DNA from: Sporomusaceae bacterium
GTDB lineage: Bacteria; Bacillota; Negativicutes; UBA1444
Length of the DNA: 64,000 bases
NCBI GenBank assembly: GCA_018434355.1
Contig: JAHDPL010000004.1
Location: 48,939-112,938 of the forward strand
Direction: 5' to 3'
Each line of letters starts with the position of its first letter. The first letter of the stretch is position 1. The notes beneath the pieces are model-generated. The model saw only the letters and a program-made list of their open reading frames with translations, had not been told where the DNA came from and made no database searches. The position numbers were made by a program, and so were the translations under genes. Below, in pieces: positions 40,691 to 49,158 of the stretch.

Positions 40691-40738
40691 CCCTGCTTAA
40701 TTCCGCGAAATTTCACGCGAAGGGGGGCGGCGGTCTTG
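40685..40738. repeat. 54-bp cos-like element, copy C
   Basis: C-run, core ATTCCGCGAA with an imperfect dyad, G-run, then GGCGGTCTTG. Twin of 1459-1512. In many Bacillota phages the order is HNH nuclease, cos site, terminase; here the HNH gene (40783-41136) is 45 bp away and the terminase genes follow after the methyltransferase and cassette. This makes it the best candidate for the packaging start. Confidence 0.55.
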
Positions 40739-40782
40739 CGTTACGGGCCTGCAGCGATTAGACCCCCCCTACCGGGAGCCGA

Positions 40783-41136
40783 TCAATAGACATACTCTGG
40801 GTGCTGATCTTCTATCCTGGTCTTTCGGTCGTGGCACCTCTTGCAAAGCGATTGCCAGTTGCTTTCGTCCCAGAACAGTTGCCGGTCACCCCGATGGGGA
40901 ATGATGTGATCCACAACCTCGGCCTGGATAAGCCGGCTTTCGCACTGGCATTGCTTGCAGAGAGGATTGGTTTTCAAGTATCGCTTGCTTGCCTTTTGCC
41001 AGTAATGATCGTAGCCACGGTCGTTTGCGCTGGGTCGATCTTTGGCATGAAGCCGCGCATGAAACTGGCAAAACGTTTCTGCCGTTAGCATCGGACAACC
41101 CGGATGTCTGCAGGGCTTCATGGGTTTCATGGGCAT
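40783..41136 (-). CDS. HNH endonuclease (packaging-associated)
   Basis: 117 aa from ATG at 41136, 9 bases after GGAG. CRHPGC and CQFH form a first zinc pair; GYDHYWQKASKRYLKTNPLC, CQCESRLIQAEVVDHIIPHRG, then NWQSLCKRCHDRKT give the HNH core (VDHIIPHRGD..N..CKRCH). Phage HNH proteins of this type work with the terminase in cutting cos sites. Located next to the cos-like element. Confidence 0.9.
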   Translation of the reverse strand: MPMKPMKPCRHPGCPMLTAETFCQFHARLHAKDRPSANDRGYDHYWQKASKRYLKTNPLCKQCQCESRLIQAEVVDHIIPHRGDRQLFWDESNWQSLCKRCHDRKTRIEDQHPEYVY

Positions 41137-41172
41137 GAATATCAACTCCGTCCTCTAATAAAGTGCATACAA

Positions 41173-41205
41173 AAAGCCTTGGAAGGTTTTGTCCCCCAAG
41201 GCTTT
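41173..41205 (-). terminator. Early operon terminator
   Basis: AAAGCCTTGG (41173-41182) and CCAAGGCTTT (41196-41205) pair perfectly; TTTTTG follows on the minus strand. Located between the gene at 41277-41663 and the HNH gene. Confidence 0.85.
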
Positions 41206-41276
41206 CACTATAACTCTTGCTCAGTTTATATTATCGCACTTTTAATTAGGACATACTATGCCAAACTGTGCCATGA

Positions 41277-41663
41277 TTACTCTGCTAATAACCAATATTT
41301 ACGTTCAACACCAAAGGCTCCCTTTTTATGCGCAACAAAACCTAGTTCTCCACAAAAAGCTTTATACTCCTCCTCCAACTCTAATGAGGGTTCAGGTTTT
41401 TGATTCAAGATCGAGTTAATTGCTTGATTAGTCTCTCTCCCGTCCTTTTCATCATTATTGCCGTGAGCATGATAATCATTGTTTTTATAGCCAATAAATC
41501 GACTTGGGTAAAAGGAATGTCCTCGTTTTTTCTTAACTGCTATGAAACACGTCCCCCGCTTAATCAAACCAACAGCAACCTCTTTTGAATCGGGGTCTTG
41601 GAGATACTTATCAATTTTCATTATGTTTTCCCGGATTTCGCTTAAATGGGATACTAATTCCAT
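41277..41663 (-). CDS. Hypothetical early protein
   Basis: 128 aa from ATG at 41663 (MELVSHLSEI), 8 bases after GGGAGG; the ATG at 41702 has no site. RGTCFIAVKKKRGHSFYPSRFIGYKNN followed by NDEKDGRETNQAINSIL is a distinctive block I associate with the N-terminal part of some restriction-type or HNH-linked proteins. No catalytic motif is visible. Last gene of the early operon before the terminator. Confidence 0.5.
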   Translation of the reverse strand: MELVSHLSEIRENIMKIDKYLQDPDSKEVAVGLIKRGTCFIAVKKKRGHSFYPSRFIGYKNNDYHAHGNNDEKDGRETNQAINSILNQKPEPSLELEEEYKAFCGELGFVAHKKGAFGVERKYWLLAE

Positions 41664-41728
41664 TGCCAACGCCTCCCAAATCATTATTGGCTCGATTGCC
41701 ATAAGTATACATCAGTCTATTGGGCGGC

Positions 41729-42136
41729 TCAACAATCAATTCTTATATTGCTGAGCGCCTGACCATGTATCCTATGAATTTGACGATAACTGTAGTTCAT
41801 CCTTTCAGCAATCTCCTCCCAGTTCATATAGCTCAAGTATCGCAGTTCCAGCACCAGCTGACATTCCGGATGTTGAACGGAATTGACAACCTCAATGATC
41901 TCGCGCTTCAAATCCACCAATCGGTCAATATCAGCGTCAATTTCATATTCCAGATCGATGACCTTCACGAGGCTACTTTCCATAGGGCTGTGCTGCTTTG
42001 TCCCACTAATCCGCTCCGCCTGAAAGCTGCTGGTCGCTTTCATCGCCATATTTCTGAGCCGTGAAACCTGCTCCAGTTTGCTATTGATTCGCTGATCAAG
42101 CCTGAAGGCCTGCGCCAGATACTCTTTCGCTGTCAT
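41729..42136 (-). CDS. Late-gene regulator with sigma-like HTH (DUF1492/ArpU-type)
   Basis: 135 aa. An N-terminal coiled coil (YLAQAFRLDQRINSKLEQVSRL) and a C-terminal HTH (LSYMNWEEIAERMNYSYRQIHRIHGQAL) that resembles sigma factor region 4. Such proteins lie at the end of the early region and switch on late transcription in Bacillota phages. It overlaps the helicase gene by 4 bp. It is the natural candidate for overcoming the terminator at 40529-40571. Confidence 0.75.
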   Translation of the reverse strand: MTAKEYLAQAFRLDQRINSKLEQVSRLRNMAMKATSSFQAERISGTKQHSPMESSLVKVIDLEYEIDADIDRLVDLKREIIEVVNSVQHPECQLVLELRYLSYMNWEEIAERMNYSYRQIHRIHGQALSNIRIDC

Positions 42137-43503
42137 GCTCCAACCCTCCTATACTTTGCCCGCACCGCATTCATAAGCGCCGCCTGCATATTTTCCTTCC
42201 GGCCGATCGCCGTCATAACCGTTTCGTCGATGGTATCTGTGGCCACAATGTGATGAATAATTACCGTCTCCTTTTGCCCTTGTCGCCACAGTCGCGCATT
42301 GGCTTGTTGATATAGTTCCAGGCTCCAGGTCAACCCAAACCAAATGATGATGTTACCGCCAGCCTGCAGGTTCAGCCCATGACCCGCCGATGCGGGATGC
42401 ACGACCGCCAATTCTATTCGACCTTCATTCCACTCAACAATGTCGGCCGATGAATCAAGTGCCCTTGTCGCAATGCCCCGCTGCTCGAAAAAGACTCGCA
42501 GTCGCTCTTTGTCGTGCTTATATGCATAGAAGATGAGTAACGGTTTTCCGTTGGCGCTTTCCCATAAATCCCCAATCGCTACCAGCTTCCGGTCATGAAT
42601 CTTTTTGACTCCGCCATGTTCGTCGTACACTGCACCGTTGGCCATTTGCAGAAGCTTATTCGACAAGGCTGCCGCGTTAACGGCGTCGATATCGCCCTCT
42701 GGAAAGAAAAGCAGCGTCTCTCGTTCCAGCCGATAGTACAAAGCGCTTTCGGCTTCAGATAGCGTCACCTGCACCACGTTGTCGATTCGCTCCGGCATCT
42801 CAAGAAAATCATGGGCCTTCATGCTGACGCAGATATCGGAGATGCGATGGTAAATGGACACCTCGGCATCGGGTTTGGGCTTGTAGCTGAATATGACGTT
42901 TCGATTTCTCTTGTCCGGTAGAAAATACTGCTCCCGGTAGCCGGTCATCGTCCTGCCCAGTCGTTCGCCCAGATCCAGTAAATAGAGTTGTGGCCATAAG
43001 TCGATCAATCCATTCGGAGCCGGAGTCCCGGTGAGGCCGACGATGCGGGAAACGAACGGTCGCACTTTTCGCAGGGCTTTGAACCGTTTAGCCTTGGCCG
43101 ACTTGAAGCTGGATAACTCGTCAATAATCACCATGTCATAGGGCCAGTACTTGCCGTGATAGCCAACCAGCCACTCGACATTTTCCCGGTTGATGACATA
43201 TAGATCTGCCGCGACGTTTATGGCCTTGATGCGTTCCTTTTCAATCCCCAGGATTTTTGATATCCGCAGGTACCGGAGATGCTCCCACTTCTCGCCTTCC
43301 CGGCTCCAGGTATCTTCGGCTACCCGTAGCGGGGCAATCACTAAAACGCTTGATACTTCGAACCGATCATGCAAGAGGTCTGCCACCGCCGTCAAAGCGG
43401 CTGCCGTTTTTCCCATGCCCATTTCGAGGAACAAGCCGCAAGCAGACTGTTCAATTATTTTATTTGTTGCATACACCTGATAGCCATGCGGCTCATACTT
43501 CAT
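42133..43503 (-). CDS. SNF2-type DEAD/DEAH helicase
   Basis: 456 aa. Motif I LEMGMGKTAAALTAV, Ia VLVIAPLRVAEDTW, II MVIIDELSSFK, III GLTGTPAPNGLIDLW, V HGLNLQAGGNIIIWFGL, VI QANARLWRQGQKETVIIHHIV. The compact form without accessory domains is common in phage replication modules, where it remodels DNA or displaces proteins. It is coupled to the VRR nuclease gene upstream and the late regulator downstream. Confidence 0.9.
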   Translation of the reverse strand: MKYEPHGYQVYATNKIIEQSACGLFLEMGMGKTAAALTAVADLLHDRFEVSSVLVIAPLRVAEDTWSREGEKWEHLRYLRISKILGIEKERIKAINVAADLYVINRENVEWLVGYHGKYWPYDMVIIDELSSFKSAKAKRFKALRKVRPFVSRIVGLTGTPAPNGLIDLWPQLYLLDLGERLGRTMTGYREQYFLPDKRNRNVIFSYKPKPDAEVSIYHRISDICVSMKAHDFLEMPERIDNVVQVTLSEAESALYYRLERETLLFFPEGDIDAVNAAALSNKLLQMANGAVYDEHGGVKKIHDRKLVAIGDLWESANGKPLLIFYAYKHDKERLRVFFEQRGIATRALDSSADIVEWNEGRIELAVVHPASAGHGLNLQAGGNIIIWFGLTWSLELYQQANARLWRQGQKETVIIHHIVATDTIDETVMTAIGRKENMQAALMNAVRAKYRRVGA

Positions 43504-43787
43504 CAGTCAAACGCCTCCCACAAAAAAGCCTGAATTGCATCTACCCCATCAATCACCCAGACTGGATGCCCGAGCCCTTCCATCTGCTTTGCTAATTTCG
43601 CCTGTTTGGGCGACAACTTCTTGCCCGGCGCTTTGATTTCGGCAAAAGAAACTTTTCCTTCCGGCAAGAGCACCAACCGGTCCGGAACTCCTGACATTCC
43701 AGGCGATACAAACTTGAAGGGCATTCCACCCTTTTGTTTGACTTTGCCGCAAAATATTTGTTCCAGGCGCTTTTCGGTATAAGTCAT
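43503..43787 (-). CDS. VRR-NUC domain nuclease
   Basis: 94 aa from ATG at 43787, 6 bases after AGGAGG. GMPFKFVSPGMSGVPDRLVLL, then VSFAEIKAPGKKLSPKQAKL: the PDR and ExK residues of a stand-alone VRR-NUC, a small PD-(D/E)XK nuclease, often beside a phage SNF2 helicase with which it may resolve branched DNA. Upstream, 43794-44038 has no gene. Confidence 0.9.
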   Translation of the reverse strand: MTYTEKRLEQIFCGKVKQKGGMPFKFVSPGMSGVPDRLVLLPEGKVSFAEIKAPGKKLSPKQAKLAKQMEGLGHPVWVIDGVDAIQAFLWEAFD

Positions 43788-44024
43788 TTTCACCCTCCTG
43801 AGTCGCCGGTAATTGAGTAAGGTATTCGAGGCGTTTCAAACTCTTACGCGCGCATTACGTATATAACGCGGATACGGGTCCTCTTTTTACTATTTCTAAA
43901 TACTCAACTAACAGTTCTTGTTTCTTTGATTACCTATATGCCTTGCCGCCTTTAGTTGTCTGGCTTCGCTCAGGTAGCCACATGGAGTAATACATTCAAA
44001 CCTGCTTCACTGCGATTTACCTCC

Positions 44025-44047
44025 GAGCAGTAACCGCGTTACTGCTC
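44025..44047. repeat. Perfect palindrome over the vapE stop codon
   Basis: GAGCAGTAAC (44025-44034), CGC, GTTACTGCTC (44038-44047). The VapE stop codon lies in one arm. No T-run follows, and GGAGG lies just beyond, so it may be a message-stability hairpin or protein-binding site rather than a terminator. Confidence 0.6.
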
Positions 44048-46402
44048 TACCCTTACCCGGACATAACCTCGTTGCGGACCATAGATCGGAAATTTGAAGT
44101 TTCCCAACTTGTTTCCGTCATACCGTTTCCAGCCCGCCATTTTCACCATGATGGAATTAAGCTCATACGCGTCCTGTTTTTTCAGGTTTGCATCTTCCTT
44201 GCCAAAGCACTCACACCAAATTTCCATAGTGCATACCCGCTCACGCCGGACGCTGCCGACCACCGAACTGCCAAAATGGTCGTTGCGCAAAAAGCTGCGT
44301 CGTTCATGCAAACTCATGTCCCGCCAATTCTCTGGTAGCAGTCGTTCCAAATACATCCGGACCAGCCCTTCGCGGTCATCGGTCTCCATCGCCTCAACTT
44401 GTTCGGCAAATGCCATCTGCGCTATATCCCCGGACAAAAACAGTTCTTCCCCCGCTCGATACTTCGCAAGCGCCTCCGCCCAAATCTGCTCGACTTCCGT
44501 CAGCTGCCACGCTTTTTTCGAGCTTTCGCCGCCAACTTGCACCGGCCAAAACCGACGATTGCCAGTAATATCCCGCAAAAATCCACTGTCGCAATTGGTA
44601 CTGCCGACGACCACGCACTGCCGTGGGTGACTTTCCACATTGATGCCGTAGCTGGCCCGGTACTTATCGTCGGTCCGGGAAATAAAAGACTTCACCGTCT
44701 CTACATCCAACTTTTTGATGCCAGCGAGCTCGCCCAGTTCCAGTATCCAATACCCCTGCAGTTTTTCGGCGGCAGCCTTATCCCGCATATCCGAGATTGT
44801 CAGACTGTCAGAAAACCACTTGCCTCCCAGCCGGGCGAAGAAGGTACTCTTGCCGATTCCCTGTGGCCCAATTAGCACCAGGATGTGATCAAACTTGATA
44901 CCCGGCTCATAGATCCGGGCCACCGCCGCGCACAACGTTTTGCGCATCGCCGCCCGAGTATACAGGGTATCTTCCGCGCCCAAGTATTCGATCAAGAGCG
45001 TATCGATGCGCGAAGCGCCGTCCCATGGAAGCAAGCCGCCGAGATATTCCCTGACTGGGTGGTAGGCCCGCTCGGAGGCCACTGCCAGCAGCGCATCCCT
45101 GAACTTTCCGGGTGACCATAGCGCATAGGTTTTGTCAAAATAAACCTTGGCTCCGGCTGCGTCCGAATCATTCCAGCCTGATTTCACCTGTTTCCAGGGC
45201 AGAGCTTCCTTGACGTCTATTCCGTTTCGGTGCTGGTTATAGGCGATGCCGCGCAGCTTGGGATCATGCCTCATGATGAGAACAAGATTGGACAGGGTGT
45301 CCTTCACCTCACCACTTTTAGTCAATTCCAGTTGGCATTGCCAGTCTTCCTCGGCAAAATCCTCTTTGACCTCAATTTGCCGCTCTTTTGCGAGTTGTTT
45401 TTTAACTGGTTCATCTACCGCGCATAGGGCTTTCATTTCCTTAAACGACGGTAGTTTGGAAGGTGCCGCGTCTTCATCGGCTTTCCCGTCGAGCTCGCCA
45501 AACTTATGCAGCCGTACTAGATCAAATGCGTTCAGCAGCTTACCGCAGGCAGGATCGGTGGCATGGTGGGAGTAAGCGAAGACATCGTCGTAAATCAGCA
45601 CTCCAGCGGTACTATCGGCCGGGATATAGTCATAACGCCCCGCCATGGCGCTCGGCTGATAAATCTCCGGAATGAAAGCCTCGATCGCCGCTTGGATGCT
45701 GTACGTCCGGCAAAAAGCACCGATCAAGCCCTCTTTGGTCAAGGGATCTGATTGCTTGACCAATGCATGTTTAATCACCGTCGACTGGCGGGAAGATACC
45801 GGCCAGGAAGAAGTGTCCCGCCAATCCTTGTAGCGTGCCAGCACATCATCCGGGTTCAGGAGTTTCCCTTCTTGGTTCTCAAACACAAATTCGCCGTCGG
45901 CCGAAGTCGACGCCCAATACATCAGGCGCGAGGGTTCATAGGTTGTATCGTCAAACTGCTCCATGCCAATGTCCTCAGCAATTTTGCGTCCGATCGCCAT
46001 ATACTCGTCGGGGCTCACGTTCCTGGTCATGGGTATGATGAGTCGAAGCCTTGGCTTTTCCGGGGTATGCTTGTGGGTCGAGTAGCTGCAGCAGGCAAAA
46101 TCGAAAAATAGTTTTACTTCTTCCCACACGCCGGGAGCTGCATAATCCATATCCAAGGTCAGCATCGAGCGATATTCCACATGGGTGTTTTTGCGTTTTC
46201 CCTCTTTCAGTTTCCCCGCAACAAAGCCGCCGACATCTTTGATCTCGTCTTGCCTGGCCTTGGATAGCTTCTTATATTCCTCCACGCTTTCCGACGTTCG
46301 GACCGTCGATGCCGCGCGTCCCAAAAATTCCGGCCAGGTGATCTCTTTGTTTTTCCAGAGTTTATCCTTACGGCTGTTCGCTGTTGCAATCGTCAGTTTC
46401 AA
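44039..46402 (-). CDS. VapE-family primase/helicase
   Basis: 787 aa, TTG start at 46402 after GGGGTGAGG. The N-terminal half has the primase-like region (LTLDMDYAAPGVWEEVKLFF, CSYSTHKHTPEKPRLRLIIP). The C-terminal virulence-associated E domain has the Walker A loop ILVLIGPQGIGKSTFFARLGG, then YWILELGELAGIKKLDVETVKSFISR (Walker B region), and VVGSTNCDSGFLRDITGNRRFWPV. It is the replication initiator helicase of this phage group. It overlaps the next upstream gene by 35 bp. Confidence 0.92.
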   Translation of the reverse strand: MKLTIATANSRKDKLWKNKEITWPEFLGRAASTVRTSESVEEYKKLSKARQDEIKDVGGFVAGKLKEGKRKNTHVEYRSMLTLDMDYAAPGVWEEVKLFFDFACCSYSTHKHTPEKPRLRLIIPMTRNVSPDEYMAIGRKIAEDIGMEQFDDTTYEPSRLMYWASTSADGEFVFENQEGKLLNPDDVLARYKDWRDTSSWPVSSRQSTVIKHALVKQSDPLTKEGLIGAFCRTYSIQAAIEAFIPEIYQPSAMAGRYDYIPADSTAGVLIYDDVFAYSHHATDPACGKLLNAFDLVRLHKFGELDGKADEDAAPSKLPSFKEMKALCAVDEPVKKQLAKERQIEVKEDFAEEDWQCQLELTKSGEVKDTLSNLVLIMRHDPKLRGIAYNQHRNGIDVKEALPWKQVKSGWNDSDAAGAKVYFDKTYALWSPGKFRDALLAVASERAYHPVREYLGGLLPWDGASRIDTLLIEYLGAEDTLYTRAAMRKTLCAAVARIYEPGIKFDHILVLIGPQGIGKSTFFARLGGKWFSDSLTISDMRDKAAAEKLQGYWILELGELAGIKKLDVETVKSFISRTDDKYRASYGINVESHPRQCVVVGSTNCDSGFLRDITGNRRFWPVQVGGESSKKAWQLTEVEQIWAEALAKYRAGEELFLSGDIAQMAFAEQVEAMETDDREGLVRMYLERLLPENWRDMSLHERRSFLRNDHFGSSVVGSVRRERVCTMEIWCECFGKEDANLKKQDAYELNSIMVKMAGWKRYDGNKLGNFKFPIYGPQRGYVRVRVEQ

Positions 46403-46682
46403 TCTGCCTCACCCCTTCATTCTGCCTTGTTGCCATGCCCTTCGAAGCGCGTGGCGCTTCTCGCTCCTGCAACTCCTCGATGAGCCGGCTGAGATACCAC
46501 TCGCATTTTTGCAGGCTTACGACGCCGTCCTTGTTCCGGTAGCGCCAGAGATACTTCAGGCAATTGCCTTTCAGGTACCCCTCAAACTCTGGCGGCGTCA
46601 TGCTGGCCTTGATCGCTTCGATGCATTCAACACCGCCGGTTGTATAGTGACACGGATGGTTGACTTGATCCACTTCCGCCAC
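46368..46682 (-). CDS. DUF3310 protein
   Basis: 104 aa from GTG at 46682, one base after the polymerase stop and 6 bases after AAAGG; an ATG at 46712 inside the polymerase gene is the alternative. VNHPCHYTTGGVECIEAI, NCLKYLWRYRNKDGVVSLQKCEWYLSRLI is the DUF3310 (phage nucleotide kinase-like) pattern, all-helical. Widely found in replication modules; role unclear. Confidence 0.85.
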   Translation of the reverse strand: MAEVDQVNHPCHYTTGGVECIEAIKASMTPPEFEGYLKGNCLKYLWRYRNKDGVVSLQKCEWYLSRLIEELQEREAPRASKGMATRQNEGVRQIETDDCNSEQP

Positions 46683-46683
46683 C

Positions 46684-48621
46684 TCAATCCTTTCGGTAGT
46701 ATTCACATTCATAACCGTCGGCCCGAAGCGGTAACTCACCGGCCCAAGCGGGCGCGTTCGACATCAAGTCGCAGATTTCAGTCAGTGAACCTTTATCTTG
46801 GGGCGCTTCGACAATCAGTTCGTCATGGATGTGCATCACGAGGTCATAGCCCGCCCCAGCGACCGCCAGCATGGCTTCAGCCAGTATATCCCGCGCCGTC
46901 GCCTGGACGATGTTTTCGACGAGTTTCGGTCCGTAGGTGTCGATTCTCATCCATCGCTTGGCCTCGCCGATTCCCTCGTAGGTGATCCCTTCCCGGCCGA
47001 ACTTGTTTATTTCAATCCGGGGTTTGATATATGAGAGCTTGCGCCCGGAAGGCAGCGTAACGAACAAGATGCCGCTATAACAGTGCAGCTCAATTTTGCC
47101 GACGGTCTGGAGTGTTTTTTCTTTCACGGTCTTGATCGCTGCCCGGTCGATGTCCCACCAGAACTTTGTGATGTTCGGATTGGCGGCGCGCCAAGCAGTA
47201 ACCAAAGGTTGCAATTCTTCTGCTGCGACGCCCATCTCGACCGCGCCCATGGCGGTTAACGCTCCCACACTGCCGCCGTAGCCAAGGGCGAGCTCCGCAA
47301 TCTTTCCCTTTTGGCGGAGCGGCGATCCTTTGGTAATCTCCTCAAGAGGAACCTTGAACATTTGACTGGCAGAAGCTTCATAAATCTTGCCATGAGTTTT
47401 GAACACTTCCATGCGCCAAGACTCCCCAGCGAGCCAAGCGATAACGCGCGCTTCAATGGCGCTAAAATCCGCGACCAGGAATCGGTGCTTCGGTTTCGGG
47501 ATGAAGGCGGTTCGGATGAGTTCCGAAAGAACATGTGGCACGCTTTCAAAGAGCATTTCCATTTCCGCAAAGCATCCGGCTTTGACCAGTTCCCTGGCCA
47601 AGGTCAGATCTGGCAGATGGTTCTGGGGCAGGTTTTGCAGTTGCACGATTTTTCCGGACCAACGCCCGGTTCGATTGGCACCGTAGAACTGGAGCATTCC
47701 TCGCACCCGTCCATCTGGACAAACGGCGCGCTGGATGGCTTCATACTTTTTGATGGAGGTTTTGGCCAGCTGCATTCGCAGGTTGAGCAGTGCTTCGACG
47801 TCGCCGTTTGCTTCCTTAACCAGTTCAGCCACACTTTTCTTGGATAGGGTTTCAACCTCGACTCCCTGCGTTAGCAACCAGGCTTTGAGCTGCGCAACCG
47901 AGTTGGGATTGGCAAGTCCGGTTAGGGTTTGCGCCTGCGCCATGGCCGTTTCGGTATGGGCCTTGTCACAGGAAACGGCCTGACTAACAAGCGCCCGATC
48001 CACCAGCACGCCCCTATCGTTGATTTGCTGGTCCAAAACATACAACCGCTGCTCGTTTTCTTGAACCGGATAGGCTGCCAGTTTGCTCCGGATTGCCCGC
48101 TCCACCTCCACATCACGGATGCAGTAGTTTCTGAAGGTCTGCCATTTCTCCGGCGCGTGCCCCGGCAAGTTCCTTGTCCTGCCGCCATTCGTTTTTGTTG
48201 GTTTACAGGGGATACTGAAATACTTGATCAAATCTTTTCCTTCCTGCATCTTCTGCTGCGTTAGTCCCAATACTCCGGCCACACCTTCCAGCGACCTGGG
48301 GAGTCCGAGCATCGCCGCCTGCACCGCCGTACATTGCCAACTGACCGGCGACAGGCTTTTGCGCAAATGTCTCGACAAGCACACTCTTTCAAAGTTGGCA
48401 TTAAAAGCGGTCTTGATTATCCGCTCATCTGAGACATCGCGGAGGATTTGTTCCGGCAAGCACTCGCCGCTGGCAATATCCACCAGCGTTATTTCGTTTT
48501 CGTCATACGCATAGGCAAAGAGCAGAATTTCGAAGTCAGGTGCGGAGGTGTAGGCATACACCCCCGCCTTGACCAAGTCCACGCTGGAATAGGTCTCAAT
48601 GTCGATGGAGAGCCGACTCAT
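46684..48621 (-). CDS. Family A DNA polymerase
   Basis: 645 aa. N-terminal 3'-5' exonuclease (LSIDIETYSSVDL with DxE; YCIRDVEVERAI). Polymerase domain: motif A FLVADFSAIEARVIAWL, motif B KGSPLRQKGKIAELALGYGG, motif C DLVMHIHDELIVEAP. It lacks the 5'-nuclease domain of bacterial Pol I, as usual in phages. Start overlaps the stop of the SSB-like gene (ATGA). Confidence 0.95.
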   Translation of the reverse strand: MSRLSIDIETYSSVDLVKAGVYAYTSAPDFEILLFAYAYDENEITLVDIASGECLPEQILRDVSDERIIKTAFNANFERVCLSRHLRKSLSPVSWQCTAVQAAMLGLPRSLEGVAGVLGLTQQKMQEGKDLIKYFSIPCKPTKTNGGRTRNLPGHAPEKWQTFRNYCIRDVEVERAIRSKLAAYPVQENEQRLYVLDQQINDRGVLVDRALVSQAVSCDKAHTETAMAQAQTLTGLANPNSVAQLKAWLLTQGVEVETLSKKSVAELVKEANGDVEALLNLRMQLAKTSIKKYEAIQRAVCPDGRVRGMLQFYGANRTGRWSGKIVQLQNLPQNHLPDLTLARELVKAGCFAEMEMLFESVPHVLSELIRTAFIPKPKHRFLVADFSAIEARVIAWLAGESWRMEVFKTHGKIYEASASQMFKVPLEEITKGSPLRQKGKIAELALGYGGSVGALTAMGAVEMGVAAEELQPLVTAWRAANPNITKFWWDIDRAAIKTVKEKTLQTVGKIELHCYSGILFVTLPSGRKLSYIKPRIEINKFGREGITYEGIGEAKRWMRIDTYGPKLVENIVQATARDILAEAMLAVAGAGYDLVMHIHDELIVEAPQDKGSLTEICDLMSNAPAWAGELPLRADGYECEYYRKD

Positions 48622-49157
48622 GCCAGAAAGTCGTCATCATCGGCAGTGGTGAAGTCTTCATCCGCCCGACTGCGTCCGCCGAGAGGTTCACCGTCAGCAA
48701 GTTTTTGCAGATTCTGAAGTCCACAGGCGATCCCTTTATTCCCGTTTTGGTTGAACGCATAGAAGGAGATGCTCGCCCGACCGTAGCAGCCACTATATAG
48801 TTCTGCCTGATCCAGAATCGGTTTCACGCTCTTGTCCACGATGCCCGGCCGGTCTTTGCTGTTGGCATTGACGAAGTAGCACCCCTTGTAGGCTTCATCA
48901 TCCGGCCGGTCCACATCTCCGTCGCGCATCGGCAGTTTAAGACTGGCGGGAACTTTGCCGCCAAACTTGGACGCCCCTTCTTTTTTCGCCAGTTCGATCG
49001 CAGCCTGGATGTCGGAGATGGTTTTCTTGTCCGACTTCGGGATAATCAGGGACACCGAATATTTCTCGTCCCCGCCGTTGATGGATTTGGGTGCCCAAAC
49101 GTTGGCGTAACTGAAGCGAACTTTTCCGGTGATCACTTTTGTTGATGTGTTTTCCAT
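48618..49157 (-). CDS. DUF2815 protein, probable ssDNA-binding protein
   Basis: 179 residues or so from ATG at 49157 (MENTSTKVITGKVRFSYANVW), preceded by GGAGG. YSVSLIIPKSDKKTI, GCYFVNANSKDRPGIVD, YSGCYGRASISFYAFNQNGNKGIACGL give the OB-fold-like pattern of DUF2815, which replaces the usual SSB in phages with VapE and PolA. The acidic tail DEDFTTADDDDFLA is like that of SSB proteins. Confidence 0.88.
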   Translation of the reverse strand: MENTSTKVITGKVRFSYANVWAPKSINGGDEKYSVSLIIPKSDKKTISDIQAAIELAKKEGASKFGGKVPASLKLPMRDGDVDRPDDEAYKGCYFVNANSKDRPGIVDKSVKPILDQAELYSGCYGRASISFYAFNQNGNKGIACGLQNLQKLADGEPLGGRSRADEDFTTADDDDFLA

Positions 49158-49158
49158 T

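Noticed and set aside
43794..44038. Small gene in the gap between VapE and VRR-NUC genes
   Set aside because: Only frames of about 20 codons with poor starts were seen; some words resemble phage proteins but the frame is broken.
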